Positions 23,364 to 32,037 of a stretch of DNA of 64,000 nt are shown piece after piece (the stretch's first letter is position 1; every line of letters begins with the position of its first letter). The translations under genes and the position numbers were made by a program. Under the pieces are notes generated by a model that had not been told where the DNA came from, did no database searches, and was given only the letters and a program-made list of their open reading frames with translations. The stretch lies in NCBI RefSeq assembly GCF_002803065.1, contig NZ_NNBL01000005.1:327965-391964 (forward strand), in the 5' to 3' direction. The stretch comes from Streptomyces sp. CB01635. GTDB taxonomy: Bacteria; Actinomycetota; Actinomycetes; Streptomycetales; Streptomycetaceae.

Positions 23364-24031
23364 CTACATTCGTTCCGCCTCCACGAGCCGGAGCACGGCG
23401 TCGAGCCCGCGTCGAGCCCCGGGGGCCGCCCCGGAGGGCAGGACGTAGGCGCGCAGCCCCGCGGCGACGGCCCCGCCGTCCTTGGCCGGGTGATCGCCCA
23501 CCATCAGGGCCTCGGCGGGCGAGACGCCCAGTTCGTCGCAGGCCAGGAGAAGAAGCCGTCGAGCCCGCGCCGGGCGAAGGTCGCTCGCAGATCCCAGCCG
23601 ACGTCACTGACGACGCCCAACGGAATCCCCCTGCCGGCAAGCCGGACAAGGGTCGCCTCCACATCGGCGTACGGCACCCAGTGTTCGGGCTCGCGCAGCT
23701 GCTCGTACAGCACGTCGGCGACCGGAGCCAGCCGCGGAGCCGACGCGTACCAGGTGGTGAAGGCGTGCCGGTGGGCCTTCGCGGACACGTCCCTGCCGAG
23801 CTGCGCGGCGACCACGTCCGGGTCGGTGAGGCCGGCTTCGAGTCCGTCGAGGATGGCGTCCATCACCGGGCCATCGACGGGCCCCAGTACGGCCCTGATC
23901 CTGTCGGCGTACGTGCCGATCTGGAACAGGGTGCCGGAGAAGTCGAAGAGAACGGCACGCACAGGCAGTTCGGATACAGCGGGTCCGGCGCGCAGAGGCC
24001 CTTCGGGCCCGGAAACGCCAGGTCGACTCAT
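23364..24031 (-). pseudogene. HAD-superfamily hydrolase, broken by an internal deletion and frameshift
   Basis: The N-terminal part encodes a normal HAD start: VRAVLFDFSGTLF (motif I, DxxxT-like), a cap domain, and PLGVVSDVGWD (motif II). After RRGLDGFF the frame closes at 23504. In another frame the sequence resumes as LLACDELGVSPAEALMVGDHPAKDGG (motif IV, GDxxxxD) and runs to a stop at 23364. About 20-25 residues that should carry the motif III lysine (KPDP region) are missing between the parts. Without motif III and with a frame change the protein cannot be active. Orientation is the same as the encapsulin gene but there is no operon link. Confidence 0.8.
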
Positions 24032-24078
24032 CCGGTCTTTCTAACCGCCCCGGCACGCCCCGTCAACAATCCCAGCCG

Positions 24079-24876
24079 TCACGCCCGCAGAGCGACAACG
24101 GCCTCGTCCGTGTACATCAGGAACGTCAACGTCTCCTGGAAGTACAGCTCGACGCCGGTCGCGTCGTGCGAGGTGTAGCCGATGGACAGGTCCTGGCCGA
24201 TGCGGAGTTCGTAGTCGCCGCCGCGGGTGGTCAGGACGAACGCGCCGTTGATCGCGGGTGCCCAGATCAGATCGCCGTCGAGGAGGCGGGCGATGTGGCC
24301 GGACACGGGGAAGCCGTGGTCGGTGGTCTCACTGACCGCCGTGTACGCCTCCGCGCCGAGCAGCAGCGAGTACGGGCCGTCGACGCCGGCAAGGCGCAGA
24401 GAACTGAGGGCCCTCGCGATGGTGTCGGGGTAGTCGCGAGGCTCGGCCGGCAGACTCAGGACGGGGTTGGACGTGCGCTCGCGGACGCCTTCGATCCGGG
24501 CCGCGGCGTAGCCGTCGAAGATGGCCTGGTCCTCGGCGAAGGCCATGGTGCGGGCCGCGTCCTTGACCGGCTGCCAGTCGGAGTCGTTGGAGCCGCGCGC
24601 GACATCGTCCACGGCCTCGCGGCTGACGGTGAAGGGAACGCGCAGTTCGACGAGCGGCTGGGCCTCGCGCAGGCGTGCCATGACTCCCGGGGCGGGCGGC
24701 GTGACGGACCGCAGATGCCCGGTGCCGACGGCGGCGAGTTCGAGCCCGTCGGGGCCGGTGACGTCGAGGACGCGGCGTCCCGCGACATGACGCTGGAAGG
24801 TCCGGCCGGCCTCTTGCTCGATCTCCGCCCAGGCGGCTTCGCTGATGGGGGCGAGTTCGCGGTGCAGGTTGTTCAT
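24079..24876 (-). CDS. Family 1 encapsulin shell protein
   Basis: A 265-residue HK97-fold protein that self-assembles into a protein nanocompartment. Typical features: MNNLHRELAPISEAAWAEIEQEAGRTFQRHVAGRRVLDV at the start, PLVELRVPFTVSREAVDDVARG in the E-loop region, and a C-terminal GVELYFQETLTFLMYTDEAVVAL. Length matches Thermotoga- and mycobacterial-type shells. Its ATG overlaps the DyP peroxidase stop, so cargo and shell are made together. The shell's inner surface binds the cargo tail peptide present on that peroxidase. Confidence 0.95.
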   Translation of the reverse strand: MNNLHRELAPISEAAWAEIEQEAGRTFQRHVAGRRVLDVTGPDGLELAAVGTGHLRSVTPPAPGVMARLREAQPLVELRVPFTVSREAVDDVARGSNDSDWQPVKDAARTMAFAEDQAIFDGYAAARIEGVRERTSNPVLSLPAEPRDYPDTIARALSSLRLAGVDGPYSLLLGAEAYTAVSETTDHGFPVSGHIARLLDGDLIWAPAINGAFVLTTRGGDYELRIGQDLSIGYTSHDATGVELYFQETLTFLMYTDEAVVALRA

Positions 24877-25913
24877 GACGCGGGGGCTCCTTTGAGGCCG
24901 CCGATGCCCAACGAGCCGTCGGGCGGGGCGACGACGGGCTGCGGTGACGCGGCAGGGAGGGGAAGTTCGCGTGCGGCGTCCGGCAGGGCGGGCGGGTCCG
25001 GCAGGTTGTCGAGGAAGTCTGCGGTCGGAACGAAGAACAGGTTGCCCGTGACGGCGGTGGAGAAGTCGAGGATCCGGTCGGTGTTGCCGGGAGGACTGCC
25101 GATGAACATGTTCTCGAGCATCTGCTCGGTGACCGCGGGGGTCCGCGCGTACCCGATGAAGTACGTCCCGAACTCGCCGCGCCCCAGGGTGCCGAACGGC
25201 ATGTTCTTGCGGAAGATCTTCCGTTCCTCGCCGTCCTCGGTAATGGTGTTGAGGGCGACGTGGGAGTCGGCGGGCTTGGTCTCGTCGGACATCTCGATGT
25301 TGTCGGCCTTCGAACGGCCGATGACCTTCTCTTGCTCCTCCGTCGACAGAGCGTTCCAGGCAGTCATGTCATGCAGGTACTTCTGCACCACGACGTAGCT
25401 GCCGCCCGCGAACGGGGCGTCCTCGTCGCCGATGAACACGGCAGAGCGCGCCGCGTCACCGGTCGGGTTCTCGCTGCCGTCGACGAACCCGAGCAGGTCC
25501 CGGTCGTCGAAGTAGTTGAAGCCGTGCACCTCGTCCACAACGGTCACGGCGTCGCCGAGCTGACCGACGATGTGGCCGGCCAGCTCAAAGCAGAGGTCCA
25601 TGCGCCGCGCCCGCACATGAAAGAGCAAATCCCCCGGAGTGGCGACGGCCCGATGCCGATCGCCGTTCAGCTCACGAAAGGGATGCAGCCCAACAGGCCG
25701 CGGCCCGCCGAACAACCGATCCCAGACAACAGACCCGATCCCGACGGTGCACGACAGAAACGAGTCGGGTGAGCGGAACGAGACCGAGCGCAGCAGCCCG
25801 TTCAAACCACCGAGCTGGTCGCGTACGCGGGGTTCGGCGCCAAGTGCCGTGGTCACCACGAGAAAAAGGGCCGCTGTCGAGTGCGGCGCCATGACAGGCT
25901 GCGTTTGCGTCAC
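24873..25913 (-). CDS. DyP-type haem peroxidase, encapsulin cargo
   Basis: A 346-residue dye-decolourising peroxidase of type B. The catalytic GFVDGSENP (142-150; D145) is present, the proximal haem ligand is H218 in DSHVAL, and the distal arginine is R235 in KIFRKNMPFG. After the catalytic domain a Pro/Ala-rich linker of about 30 residues leads to DGSLGIGGLKG (332-342), the cargo-loading peptide that targets it inside encapsulins. No signal peptide is present, as expected for cytoplasmic encapsulation. It is the first gene of the pair with the shell protein. Likely role is peroxide-dependent oxidation during oxidative stress. Confidence 0.95.
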   Translation of the reverse strand: MTQTQPVMAPHSTAALFLVVTTALGAEPRVRDQLGGLNGLLRSVSFRSPDSFLSCTVGIGSVVWDRLFGGPRPVGLHPFRELNGDRHRAVATPGDLLFHVRARRMDLCFELAGHIVGQLGDAVTVVDEVHGFNYFDDRDLLGFVDGSENPTGDAARSAVFIGDEDAPFAGGSYVVVQKYLHDMTAWNALSTEEQEKVIGRSKADNIEMSDETKPADSHVALNTITEDGEERKIFRKNMPFGTLGRGEFGTYFIGYARTPAVTEQMLENMFIGSPPGNTDRILDFSTAVTGNLFFVPTADFLDNLPDPPALPDAARELPLPAASPQPVVAPPDGSLGIGGLKGAPAS

Positions 25914-25989
25914 TGACTCTCCCGCAGGGGTGCACGATGCGGTCGGCTGACTTCCGTCACCCTAAGCCGGGCTCACCTCTCCCGCACGG

Positions 25990-26484
25990 TCAGTCGGTGA
26001 CCCGCCGTGGATCACGTCCTCTGCGGACGTCCTCCACGAGATGCATGGCAGCCTCCTCTGCGGACGCGGCCGCGCCGTCGATCCCGACGTCCTCGGCGAA
26101 CAGCTCGCCCTCCTCGTTCTTGCGCACGCCTTCGTCGGGCGATACGAGCCGACCGGAGCGCTCGGCCCCCACCTCGTCGTCGAGCGACTCGCCATCGGTG
26201 TCCCACGTGTCGCCAATACCGTCGTCATCAGGAACCACCAGATCGGGGACCTCCTCGGACAGACGCTCGTCCAGCGTCTCGCCGAGCCGCTGCTCCGTGC
26301 AGGTGACACCGGTGTGCTCGACCCCCCAGGGCCGCTCGGGCGGCGAATAGCCCTGGTCGAGCGGATCGGTGACGCCGCCGCCTAGCAGGGTGTCCTCCTG
26401 GTCGAGGAGCCCCTCGTCGTCCTGGACCTCGGACCCGTCGGGCTGGTAGACGTCGTCTCCCCGCCCTTGATCGTCGATGTCCAC
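25990..26484 (-). CDS. DUF5709 family protein
   Basis: A 164-residue acidic protein rich in Asp, Glu and Gly. RGDDVYQP near the start, LLDQEDTLLGGGVTDPLDQGYSPPERPWG and the C-terminal EEAAMHLVED match the actinobacterial DUF5709 family, whose function is unknown. I choose the GTG at 26484, preceded by AAGGAGG, because family members start close to GDDVYQP; an ATG at 26517 would add 11 residues. No transmembrane segment or catalytic motif is seen; extensive acidic low-complexity sequence suggests disorder. Confidence 0.8.
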   Translation of the reverse strand: MDIDDQGRGDDVYQPDGSEVQDDEGLLDQEDTLLGGGVTDPLDQGYSPPERPWGVEHTGVTCTEQRLGETLDERLSEEVPDLVVPDDDGIGDTWDTDGESLDDEVGAERSGRLVSPDEGVRKNEEGELFAEDVGIDGAAASAEEAAMHLVEDVRRGRDPRRVTD

Positions 26485-26831
26485 GTCGCCTCCTTCAGCG
26501 GTGGCCTCTGTCTCCATTGTGGGCAGCGAGGGGGCGGCACGTCTTGCGGAAGGACGGACGGCCCGGAAACGGAAGTGCCCCGACCGTGACGGGGGATCAC
26601 GGCCGGGGCGGTCTGAGTGGTCGCGGATGGCGGTCGCCTCTCGGCGGGGGCTCCACAAGGCATCAGCCGAACGATCGTCCTTGCAGGCAAATGAGATGAG
26701 GCCCGGGGACACAGCTCCATCCGCGTCCACGTCTAGTTTAACGAAGAACCACCCCGGGGAATTCCCCGCCCCGCAACCGGCCCTATGAACTACGTCACGG
26801 ACCGCACCGAACCCCGCCGCCCACCCTTCCG
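26485..26831. other. Intergenic stretch with one terminator
   Basis: This 347-base gap contains the hairpin at 26577-26609 and, closer to 26740, an AT-richer patch (AGTTTAACG). No convincing gene is seen; open frames here lack ribosome sites and resemble shadows. The DUF5709 promoter must lie within it. Confidence 0.5.
26577..26609 (-). terminator. Hairpin terminator
   Basis: GCCCCGACCGTGA at 26577-26589 pairs with 26597-26609 over 13 positions with one wobble. It lies downstream of the gene ending at 26832 and before the DUF5709 gene. Confidence 0.6.
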
Positions 26832-28073
26832 TCACGGCGTCACAGCCACACCCTCCAGTGCCGAGATCCGCCGGCCGATGGCCTCGAGCGCACCGGGCCG
26901 CTGCCCGGGAACCGCACGCCGCAACCGCGTAAGAGAGGCCGCAAGCGCACGGGCCTGCGCCGGATCACCAAGCTGCTCCCACTGGTGATGAGCGCGATCG
27001 ACGGCAGCCTCGACATCCTCCGAGCCCACCGCCTGCCCGCGCGCGAGCCGAGCCTCGGCCGCAGCTGTCCACAGTTGGCAACTGCGCCCAGGATCCTGAG
27101 CGAGCCGCGCAAGATCGGCACGCACCTCGAGCCAGTGGAGCGCCTCCGGCGACCCCGCACCATGGGTACGCAGAGCAGTGCTCTCCCACATAGCGGCGAG
27201 GGCAGCGGCCTCACCGTGCCGCCCGGACTGCGCGGCGGCGAGGATCGCCGGGTGCGGGTCGGCATCAGGACGAGGCTCGACGACAGGTACCTCCTCCTGC
27301 CTGGCGGCCGGCACAGGCGGGCGGGGAGCCGCCGGAACAGGCCCCGGCCCACCATCGACCGCGAGGAACAGGGCACCATCCGGACCGGCCTCCCCAGCCG
27401 CCTGAGCATGAAGATGCGCAAGCGGCGGACGGTGCCCGTTACGCCATATCGAGGCGTAGGTCTTGAGATAACCGGGCACGGCGGTAGAACGACGCGGAGG
27501 AGGAGGCGAGACCCGCCCGAACAAACGAACACCCACCCCCACGCCGAACCCCCCGCCCCGCACCAGCTCCCAGGCATCCCCATCGGCCACCAGGTCAAGG
27601 ACAACCGTGGTGGTGTCGGGCCGCCGCAACGCGAGTTCGCCGGTGAGCCAGTGCCAGGGCAGGGAGGTGTACCGCAGGGTCGACGGAGTGGTACGGGCCA
27701 GGGCGAGATGAAGCAGACGCTGGCGCTGATCCAGATGAAGCTGCCCGGTCACGAACAGGGCGAGAGGCCCGGGCGCGGCGACCGCCGTGCGGATGCGGGT
27801 GAGGACCGTCTGCGGGTCGACGGGATCGGCGAGTTCGACGACGGTCGCGGCGGCGGTGCCGGTCAGGGCACTGGGCGGTACGGCCGCGAGCGCGGGCAGT
27901 ACGGAAGTCGCGTCGATGAGGCAGCTCTTGTTCGCCGGGGCGGCCGCAAGGAGCAGCGCGGTCCCGGTCACTGTCTGTTCCCCGTTGTCCTGCTGAGTGG
28001 TCACCACTACAGCACCGTAACTGGTCCTTCTGTGCCGCGCGTGACCGTCAGGAGCAGCTCGACTGGTGCTCAT
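26832..28073 (-). CDS. Uncharacterised Streptomyces protein
   Basis: A 413-residue protein I do not recognise. The N-terminal half (TGTALLLAAAPANKSCLIDATSVLPALAA, WHWLTGELALRRPDTTTVVLDLVADGDAWELV) looks like a compact alpha/beta domain. A Pro-rich linker near 245-275 (APRPPVPAARQEEVPVVEPRPDADPHP cut into short Pro blocks) leads to a helical C-terminal domain with TPR-like spacing (HPAILAAAQSGRHGEAAALAA, WLEVRADLARLAQDPGRSCQLW). No signal peptide is present. The ATG at 28073 has no ribosome site; GTGs at 28004-28007 are equally possible starts. It is divergent from the small gene at 28217. A regulatory or binding role is only a guess. Confidence 0.65.
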   Translation of the reverse strand: MSTSRAAPDGHARHRRTSYGAVVVTTQQDNGEQTVTGTALLLAAAPANKSCLIDATSVLPALAAVPPSALTGTAAATVVELADPVDPQTVLTRIRTAVAAPGPLALFVTGQLHLDQRQRLLHLALARTTPSTLRYTSLPWHWLTGELALRRPDTTTVVLDLVADGDAWELVRGGGFGVGVGVRLFGRVSPPPPRRSTAVPGYLKTYASIWRNGHRPPLAHLHAQAAGEAGPDGALFLAVDGGPGPVPAAPRPPVPAARQEEVPVVEPRPDADPHPAILAAAQSGRHGEAAALAAMWESTALRTHGAGSPEALHWLEVRADLARLAQDPGRSCQLWTAAAEARLARGQAVGSEDVEAAVDRAHHQWEQLGDPAQARALAASLTRLRRAVPGQRPGALEAIGRRISALEGVAVTP

Positions 28074-28216
28074 ACAGGGCGATTTGGACGTAATCGGGAA
28101 GTGGCTGCCGCACGCGCACGCGTTCCGTCATTGTTGGCGGAACGAGAACGCCACGCGTCCGGCGCCGGGACCCCGTCCGGGTGCGGAGCCGATTCACCTC
28201 ACGGAAGCTGAGGACT

Positions 28217-28435
28217 ATGGACGAACCTGAAGGATTTCCCCCTGTAGTCGTGCACGCCACTCAGCCCGGCGGGCGCCGGGTGACGATCCGCGGCGAGGAC
28301 GCCGGGCTGGCCACCGGGCAGGAGGACGTGCTCGAGTTCCTGCGGCGCGCGGGCCTGGAGGACGCGCGGCTGGACGACCCCGAGCTGGTCGAGTGGCGGG
28401 GTGGCGGCACGCAGGTGTGGCCGGCGCAGATCTAG
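28217..28435 (+). CDS. Small conserved hypothetical protein
   Basis: A 72-residue protein starting MDEPEGFPPVVVHATQPGGRRV. It looks like a small alpha/beta fold with a short beta start and a helix around EDVLEFLRRAGLED. The ATG at 28217 is preceded by GAGGACT-type sequence; an upstream in-frame start at 28181 is less likely. Codon usage is typical of neighbours. Function unknown. It converges with the SDR gene, with a short tandem repeat between the stops. Confidence 0.6.
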   Translation: MDEPEGFPPVVVHATQPGGRRVTIRGEDAGLATGQEDVLEFLRRAGLEDARLDDPELVEWRGGGTQVWPAQI

Positions 28436-28459
28436 ACCAACCGCCGAGCCCCCAGCCCC

Positions 28460-28487
28460 AGCACCCAGCACCCAGCACCCAGCACCC
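28460..28487. repeat. Tandem 7-bp repeat
   Basis: Four perfect head-to-tail copies of AGCACCC, with a degenerate copy before them, lie between the convergent stops at 28435 and 28496. Probably a slippage repeat. Confidence 0.8.
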
Positions 28488-28493
28488 ACAGCG

Positions 28494-29429
28494 TCAGCGG
28501 TAAGAGCCCGCATCAGCCGGCTTGCCCGGATCCTGCACCTCGACGAGATAGCGCCATGCGTCGGGCCGGCTCCCGTCGACGTCGGTGAACCCGTACACCT
28601 GGGCAAGTGCCCCACTGGACGTCGACTGCCCGTTCCAGCGGGCCACTTCGGGGTCGGCGGCGAGCGCGGCGACGGCCCGGCCGACGTAGAACGGGGTCTC
28701 GGAGATGCCGAAGTGCGGTGTCCGTTCCAGGGCGTCGCGCCAGTTGTCCTCGGTGACGCCGTAGTGCCCGAGCATGATCTCCGAGCGGAGCCAGCCCGGG
28801 GTGAGGGCGAGGGCTGTGGCGCCCCGCGGACCCAGCTCCTGCCCGAGGGCGAAGCCCATGCGCAGGACGGAGCTCTTGGCGAGGTCGTAGAAGAAGGAGA
28901 CGCGATAGTTGTCGCGGTTGTATTCAGCCGTGCCGTCGGTCACCTCGACCACGAGACCGCCGGGGTTGCGGAGCAGGAGCGGCAGTGCGTAGTGACTGGT
29001 GATGGCGTGTGTCTCGACGGCGAGGCGGAGCAGCCGAAGCCCGTCGTCGAGGTCGTGCTCCCAGACCGGGGTGTCCCAGGCGAAGAGGTTCTCGCCGCCC
29101 CAGATGTCGTTGACCAGCACGTCGAGCCGACCCTGTTCGTCGGCGATGCGGTCGACGAGGGCCTTGACCTGGGCGGACTCCAGGTGGTCGGTGGGCACGG
29201 CGATACCGCGTCCGCCGGCCGCGGTCACCAGGTCGGCCGTGTCCTCGATGGTCTCCGGCCGGTCGTACTCGGAGCGCCGGGCCCGCGTGGTGCGCCCGGT
29301 CACGTACACCGTGGCGCCGGCCGCGCCGAGTTCCACGGCGATGCCCCGTCCCGCGCCGCGGGTCGCACCCGCCACGAGGGCGACCTTGCCGTCCAGCCGG
29401 GCGCTTCCGGTCCCGGGTTCCTGCGTCAT
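28494..29429 (-). CDS. Short-chain dehydrogenase/reductase (SDR)
   Basis: A 311-residue SDR oxidoreductase. The cofactor loop is VAGATRGAGRGIAVELG, the NNAG-like strand reads LDVLVNDIWGGEN, and the catalytic pair is in YDLAKSSVLRM (YxxxK). The TGRTTRAR segment after the second strand suggests NADP preference. The length and IWGGE variant resemble a group of actinobacterial SDRs of unknown substrate. I use the ATG at 29429 with GAGGCGGC upstream; the longer frame to 29576 adds a non-SDR leader. No operon partner. Confidence 0.88.
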   Translation of the reverse strand: MTQEPGTGSARLDGKVALVAGATRGAGRGIAVELGAAGATVYVTGRTTRARRSEYDRPETIEDTADLVTAAGGRGIAVPTDHLESAQVKALVDRIADEQGRLDVLVNDIWGGENLFAWDTPVWEHDLDDGLRLLRLAVETHAITSHYALPLLLRNPGGLVVEVTDGTAEYNRDNYRVSFFYDLAKSSVLRMGFALGQELGPRGATALALTPGWLRSEIMLGHYGVTEDNWRDALERTPHFGISETPFYVGRAVAALAADPEVARWNGQSTSSGALAQVYGFTDVDGSRPDAWRYLVEVQDPGKPADAGSYR

Positions 29430-29649
29430 GAAGCCGCCTCCTCGCTGCTGCCGGACAGGCCGTCGTGGCCCGTCCTCGGTTCGAGCATGACCCGAAATCA
29501 GGACACCGAGTGTCGCCATTCCTGAGCGGATGACGGCGATGACGACGCCCAGAACGTGAAGCGCCTTCTCGCCCATCGGTCACATTCCAGGGCCGACCCG
29601 TGTCATAACAGTGACCAGGGAACCCGCCCGATGCGACAGGGAGACGCCG

Positions 29650-30114
29650 ATGCAACCCGCCCGGACCGCGAAACAGCGCAAGCAGGACACCCTCGACCGG
29701 CTCGAACGCGACGAGGACGTATGGGTGGCCACGGCGGACACGTCGGACGGGGAAGGCGCGACGCCCTATCTCGTGCCGCTGTCGTTCCTGTGGGACGGTT
29801 CGACGCTGCTGCTCGCCACCCCGGCGGCCAGTCCCACGGGACGCAATCTGCGGTCCGCGGGGCGGGCCAGGCTCGGCATCGGGCCGACGCGTGACGTAGT
29901 CATGATCGAGGGCACGGTACGGACGCTGACGGCCACGGAGCTCCCGGACGACGTCGGTGACGCGTTCGCGGCGAAGACAGGGTTCGACCCGCGCGGGCTG
30001 ACCTCGGAGTACCTCTATTTCCGGGTCACGCCGCAGCGGGTCCAGGCCTGGCGGGAGGCCAACGAGCTGGCGGGCAGGGAGCTGATGCGGGAGGGCGAGT
30101 GGACCGAGGACTGA
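29650..30114 (+). CDS. Pyridoxamine-phosphate-oxidase-fold flavin/F420 protein
   Basis: A 154-residue split-barrel protein. RLERDEDVWVATADTSDGEGATPYLVPLSFLWDGSTLLLATP is the usual start of the PNPOx-like family, followed by NLRSAGRARLGIGPTRDVVMIEGTVR. Members bind FMN or F420, or haem in some cases, and reduce diverse substrates; cofactor cannot be fixed by eye. The ATG at 29650 follows ACAGGGAGACG. It is a single gene converging on the exporter at 30258, with a hairpin between. Confidence 0.82.
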   Translation: MQPARTAKQRKQDTLDRLERDEDVWVATADTSDGEGATPYLVPLSFLWDGSTLLLATPAASPTGRNLRSAGRARLGIGPTRDVVMIEGTVRTLTATELPDDVGDAFAAKTGFDPRGLTSEYLYFRVTPQRVQAWREANELAGRELMREGEWTED

Positions 30115-30184
30115 ACCACCGGCACCGCCGCACGAGTTGAAGCCCACCGCCACTCACCGCACCCCGAGCCCGAAAAACACAGAA

Positions 30185-30216
30185 CGCGCCCGCCGAATAC
30201 CCCTTCGACGGGCGCG
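30185..30216. terminator. Hairpin between convergent genes
   Basis: CGCGCCCG at 30185-30192 pairs with CGGGCGCG at 30209-30216 (8 bp, 16-base loop), placed between the stops at 30114 and 30258; likely a shared terminator. Confidence 0.5.
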
Positions 30217-30257
30217 CCCAGCGCCACACAAACAGCCGGCTGACCCGACCGACCGAC

Positions 30258-31865
30258 TCAGCCGGCGGCAGGCTCCAACTCCTTCTCCTCGCCGCCCGGC
30301 CGCGCCGTCTCGTTCTCGGCATGCCAGTCCTCGTTGTCGGCGAGCGGCTTCTCCTTCAGCACGAAGGCGAGGACGAGACCGACCGCGAAGACGGGCACCA
30401 GGTACAGGAAGATCGGCACGAGTGCCTCCTGGTACGAGGAGACAACCGTGGCGCGCAGGTCGGCCGGCAGGGCCCGTACGAGCGCGGGCGTCAGTGAGTC
30501 GCTGTCGCCGACCTTCGACGCGGCGTCCGCGGGCAGGCGCGTGGCGAGCTGGTCGGTGAGGCGGCTGGCGAAGACCGCGCCGACGACGGCGGTTCCCAGG
30601 GTCGCGCCGATCTCACGGAAGAAGTTGTTCGCGGAGGTGGCGGTGCCGACCTCGGCGCCCGGGAAGTCGTTCTGCACGGCGAGTACGAGGGTCTGCATCA
30701 TCAGGCCGACACCGGCGCCCGCGAGTCCGACGTACAGGCAGACCAGCCAGACCGGGTCGCTCACGTCGAGGCGGGACATCAGGAACGCGACGAGCATGAT
30801 GATGACCGTGCCGACGATCGGATAGACCTTGTAGCGGCCGGTCTTGCTCATGATCGCGCCGGACGGCAGCGCCGTGGCCATGATGCCGACGACCATCGGG
30901 ATGAGCAGCAGCCCCGACTCGGTGGCCGTCTTGCCGTAGACCATCTGCAGATACGTGGGCATGTAGCCGACGATCGCGAACATGCCGAGGCCGATGACGA
31001 TCATGCCGAGCAGCGTGGCGACGTTGAAGATCGGGCTGCGGAAGAGGTGCAGCGGGATGACCGGCTCGGCGGCCCGCTTCTCGGCGACGAAGAACAGCAC
31101 CCAGGCGACGACCGCGCCGACGCCGAGCCCGATGACCAGCGGGTCGGACCACGCGTACTGCGTGCCGCCCCAGCTTGCGAACAGCACGGTGCAGGTGACG
31201 GCGGCGGCCATCAGGGCGGTGCCGAGGTAGTCGAGAGTGACCTTGACGGCCTTGCGCGGCAGCTTGATCGCGACGGCCGCGACGAAGAAGGCGAGGATGC
31301 CGAGCGGAAGATTGACCCAGAACGCCCAGCGCCACGAGTGCTCGTCGGTGAACCAGCCGCCGAGCAGCGGCCCGACGACCGAGGAAAGACCGAACACGGC
31401 GCCCATGGGGGCCATGTACTTGGCGCGCTCCCGGGGCGGAACGAGGTCGGCGATGATCGCCTGCGAGGTGATCATGAGGCCGCCGCCACCCAGGCCCTGG
31501 AGGGCGCGGCCGGCGACGAGGGTGCCCATGTTCTGGGCGAGCCCGCAGACCACGGAGCCGACCAGGAAGAGCGCGATGCCCGCGAGGAAGATGTTCTTGC
31601 GGCCCATGAGGTCGCCGAGCTTGCCGTAGACCGGCATGCCGATGGTGGCGGCGAGGATGTACGCGGTGGTGATCCACGCCATGTGCTCGATGCCGTTGAG
31701 CTCGCCGACGATGGTCGGCAGGGCGGTGCTGACGATGGTCTGGTCGAGCGCGCCGAGCAGCATCGTCAGCATCAGCGCGCCGAAGATCAGCCCGAAGTTG
31801 TGCGGCTTGGCTATGCCGTCCTCAGGGGCGGGATCGGAGCCCGCCGGTGCGGGGGCGTGGGTCAT
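30258..31865 (-). CDS. DHA2-family MFS drug exporter (EmrB/QacA type)
   Basis: A 535-residue 14-helix antiporter. Landmarks: LDQTIVSTALPTIVGEL (motif D1 in helix 1), GKLGDLMGRKNIFLAGI (motif A), and GPLLGGWFTDEHSWRWAFWVNLPLGI (motif C region), with the long C-terminal half of the DHA2 subfamily. These pumps export cationic dyes, antibiotics or the cell's own metabolites using the proton gradient. ATG 31865 follows GGAGACC. The TetR gene at 32038-32712 precedes it in the same direction and probably represses it. Confidence 0.93.
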   Translation of the reverse strand: MTHAPAPAGSDPAPEDGIAKPHNFGLIFGALMLTMLLGALDQTIVSTALPTIVGELNGIEHMAWITTAYILAATIGMPVYGKLGDLMGRKNIFLAGIALFLVGSVVCGLAQNMGTLVAGRALQGLGGGGLMITSQAIIADLVPPRERAKYMAPMGAVFGLSSVVGPLLGGWFTDEHSWRWAFWVNLPLGILAFFVAAVAIKLPRKAVKVTLDYLGTALMAAAVTCTVLFASWGGTQYAWSDPLVIGLGVGAVVAWVLFFVAEKRAAEPVIPLHLFRSPIFNVATLLGMIVIGLGMFAIVGYMPTYLQMVYGKTATESGLLLIPMVVGIMATALPSGAIMSKTGRYKVYPIVGTVIIMLVAFLMSRLDVSDPVWLVCLYVGLAGAGVGLMMQTLVLAVQNDFPGAEVGTATSANNFFREIGATLGTAVVGAVFASRLTDQLATRLPADAASKVGDSDSLTPALVRALPADLRATVVSSYQEALVPIFLYLVPVFAVGLVLAFVLKEKPLADNEDWHAENETARPGGEEKELEPAAG

Positions 31866-32037
31866 GCTCAGGTCTCCGTACGTGAAGGGATGGGGTGCGC
31901 GGCGCGCGAGCGGTCGCCGCCCGGGGAGGCTGGGGAGCTTCGGGGCTCGGGTGGGGAGTCGTGTGGGGGCCTTGCGCGGGGAGCGCGCGCACCGGTGCGG
32001 TGGGGGCCGCAGCCGGGTCGCGCTTCGGAGCCGCGCC

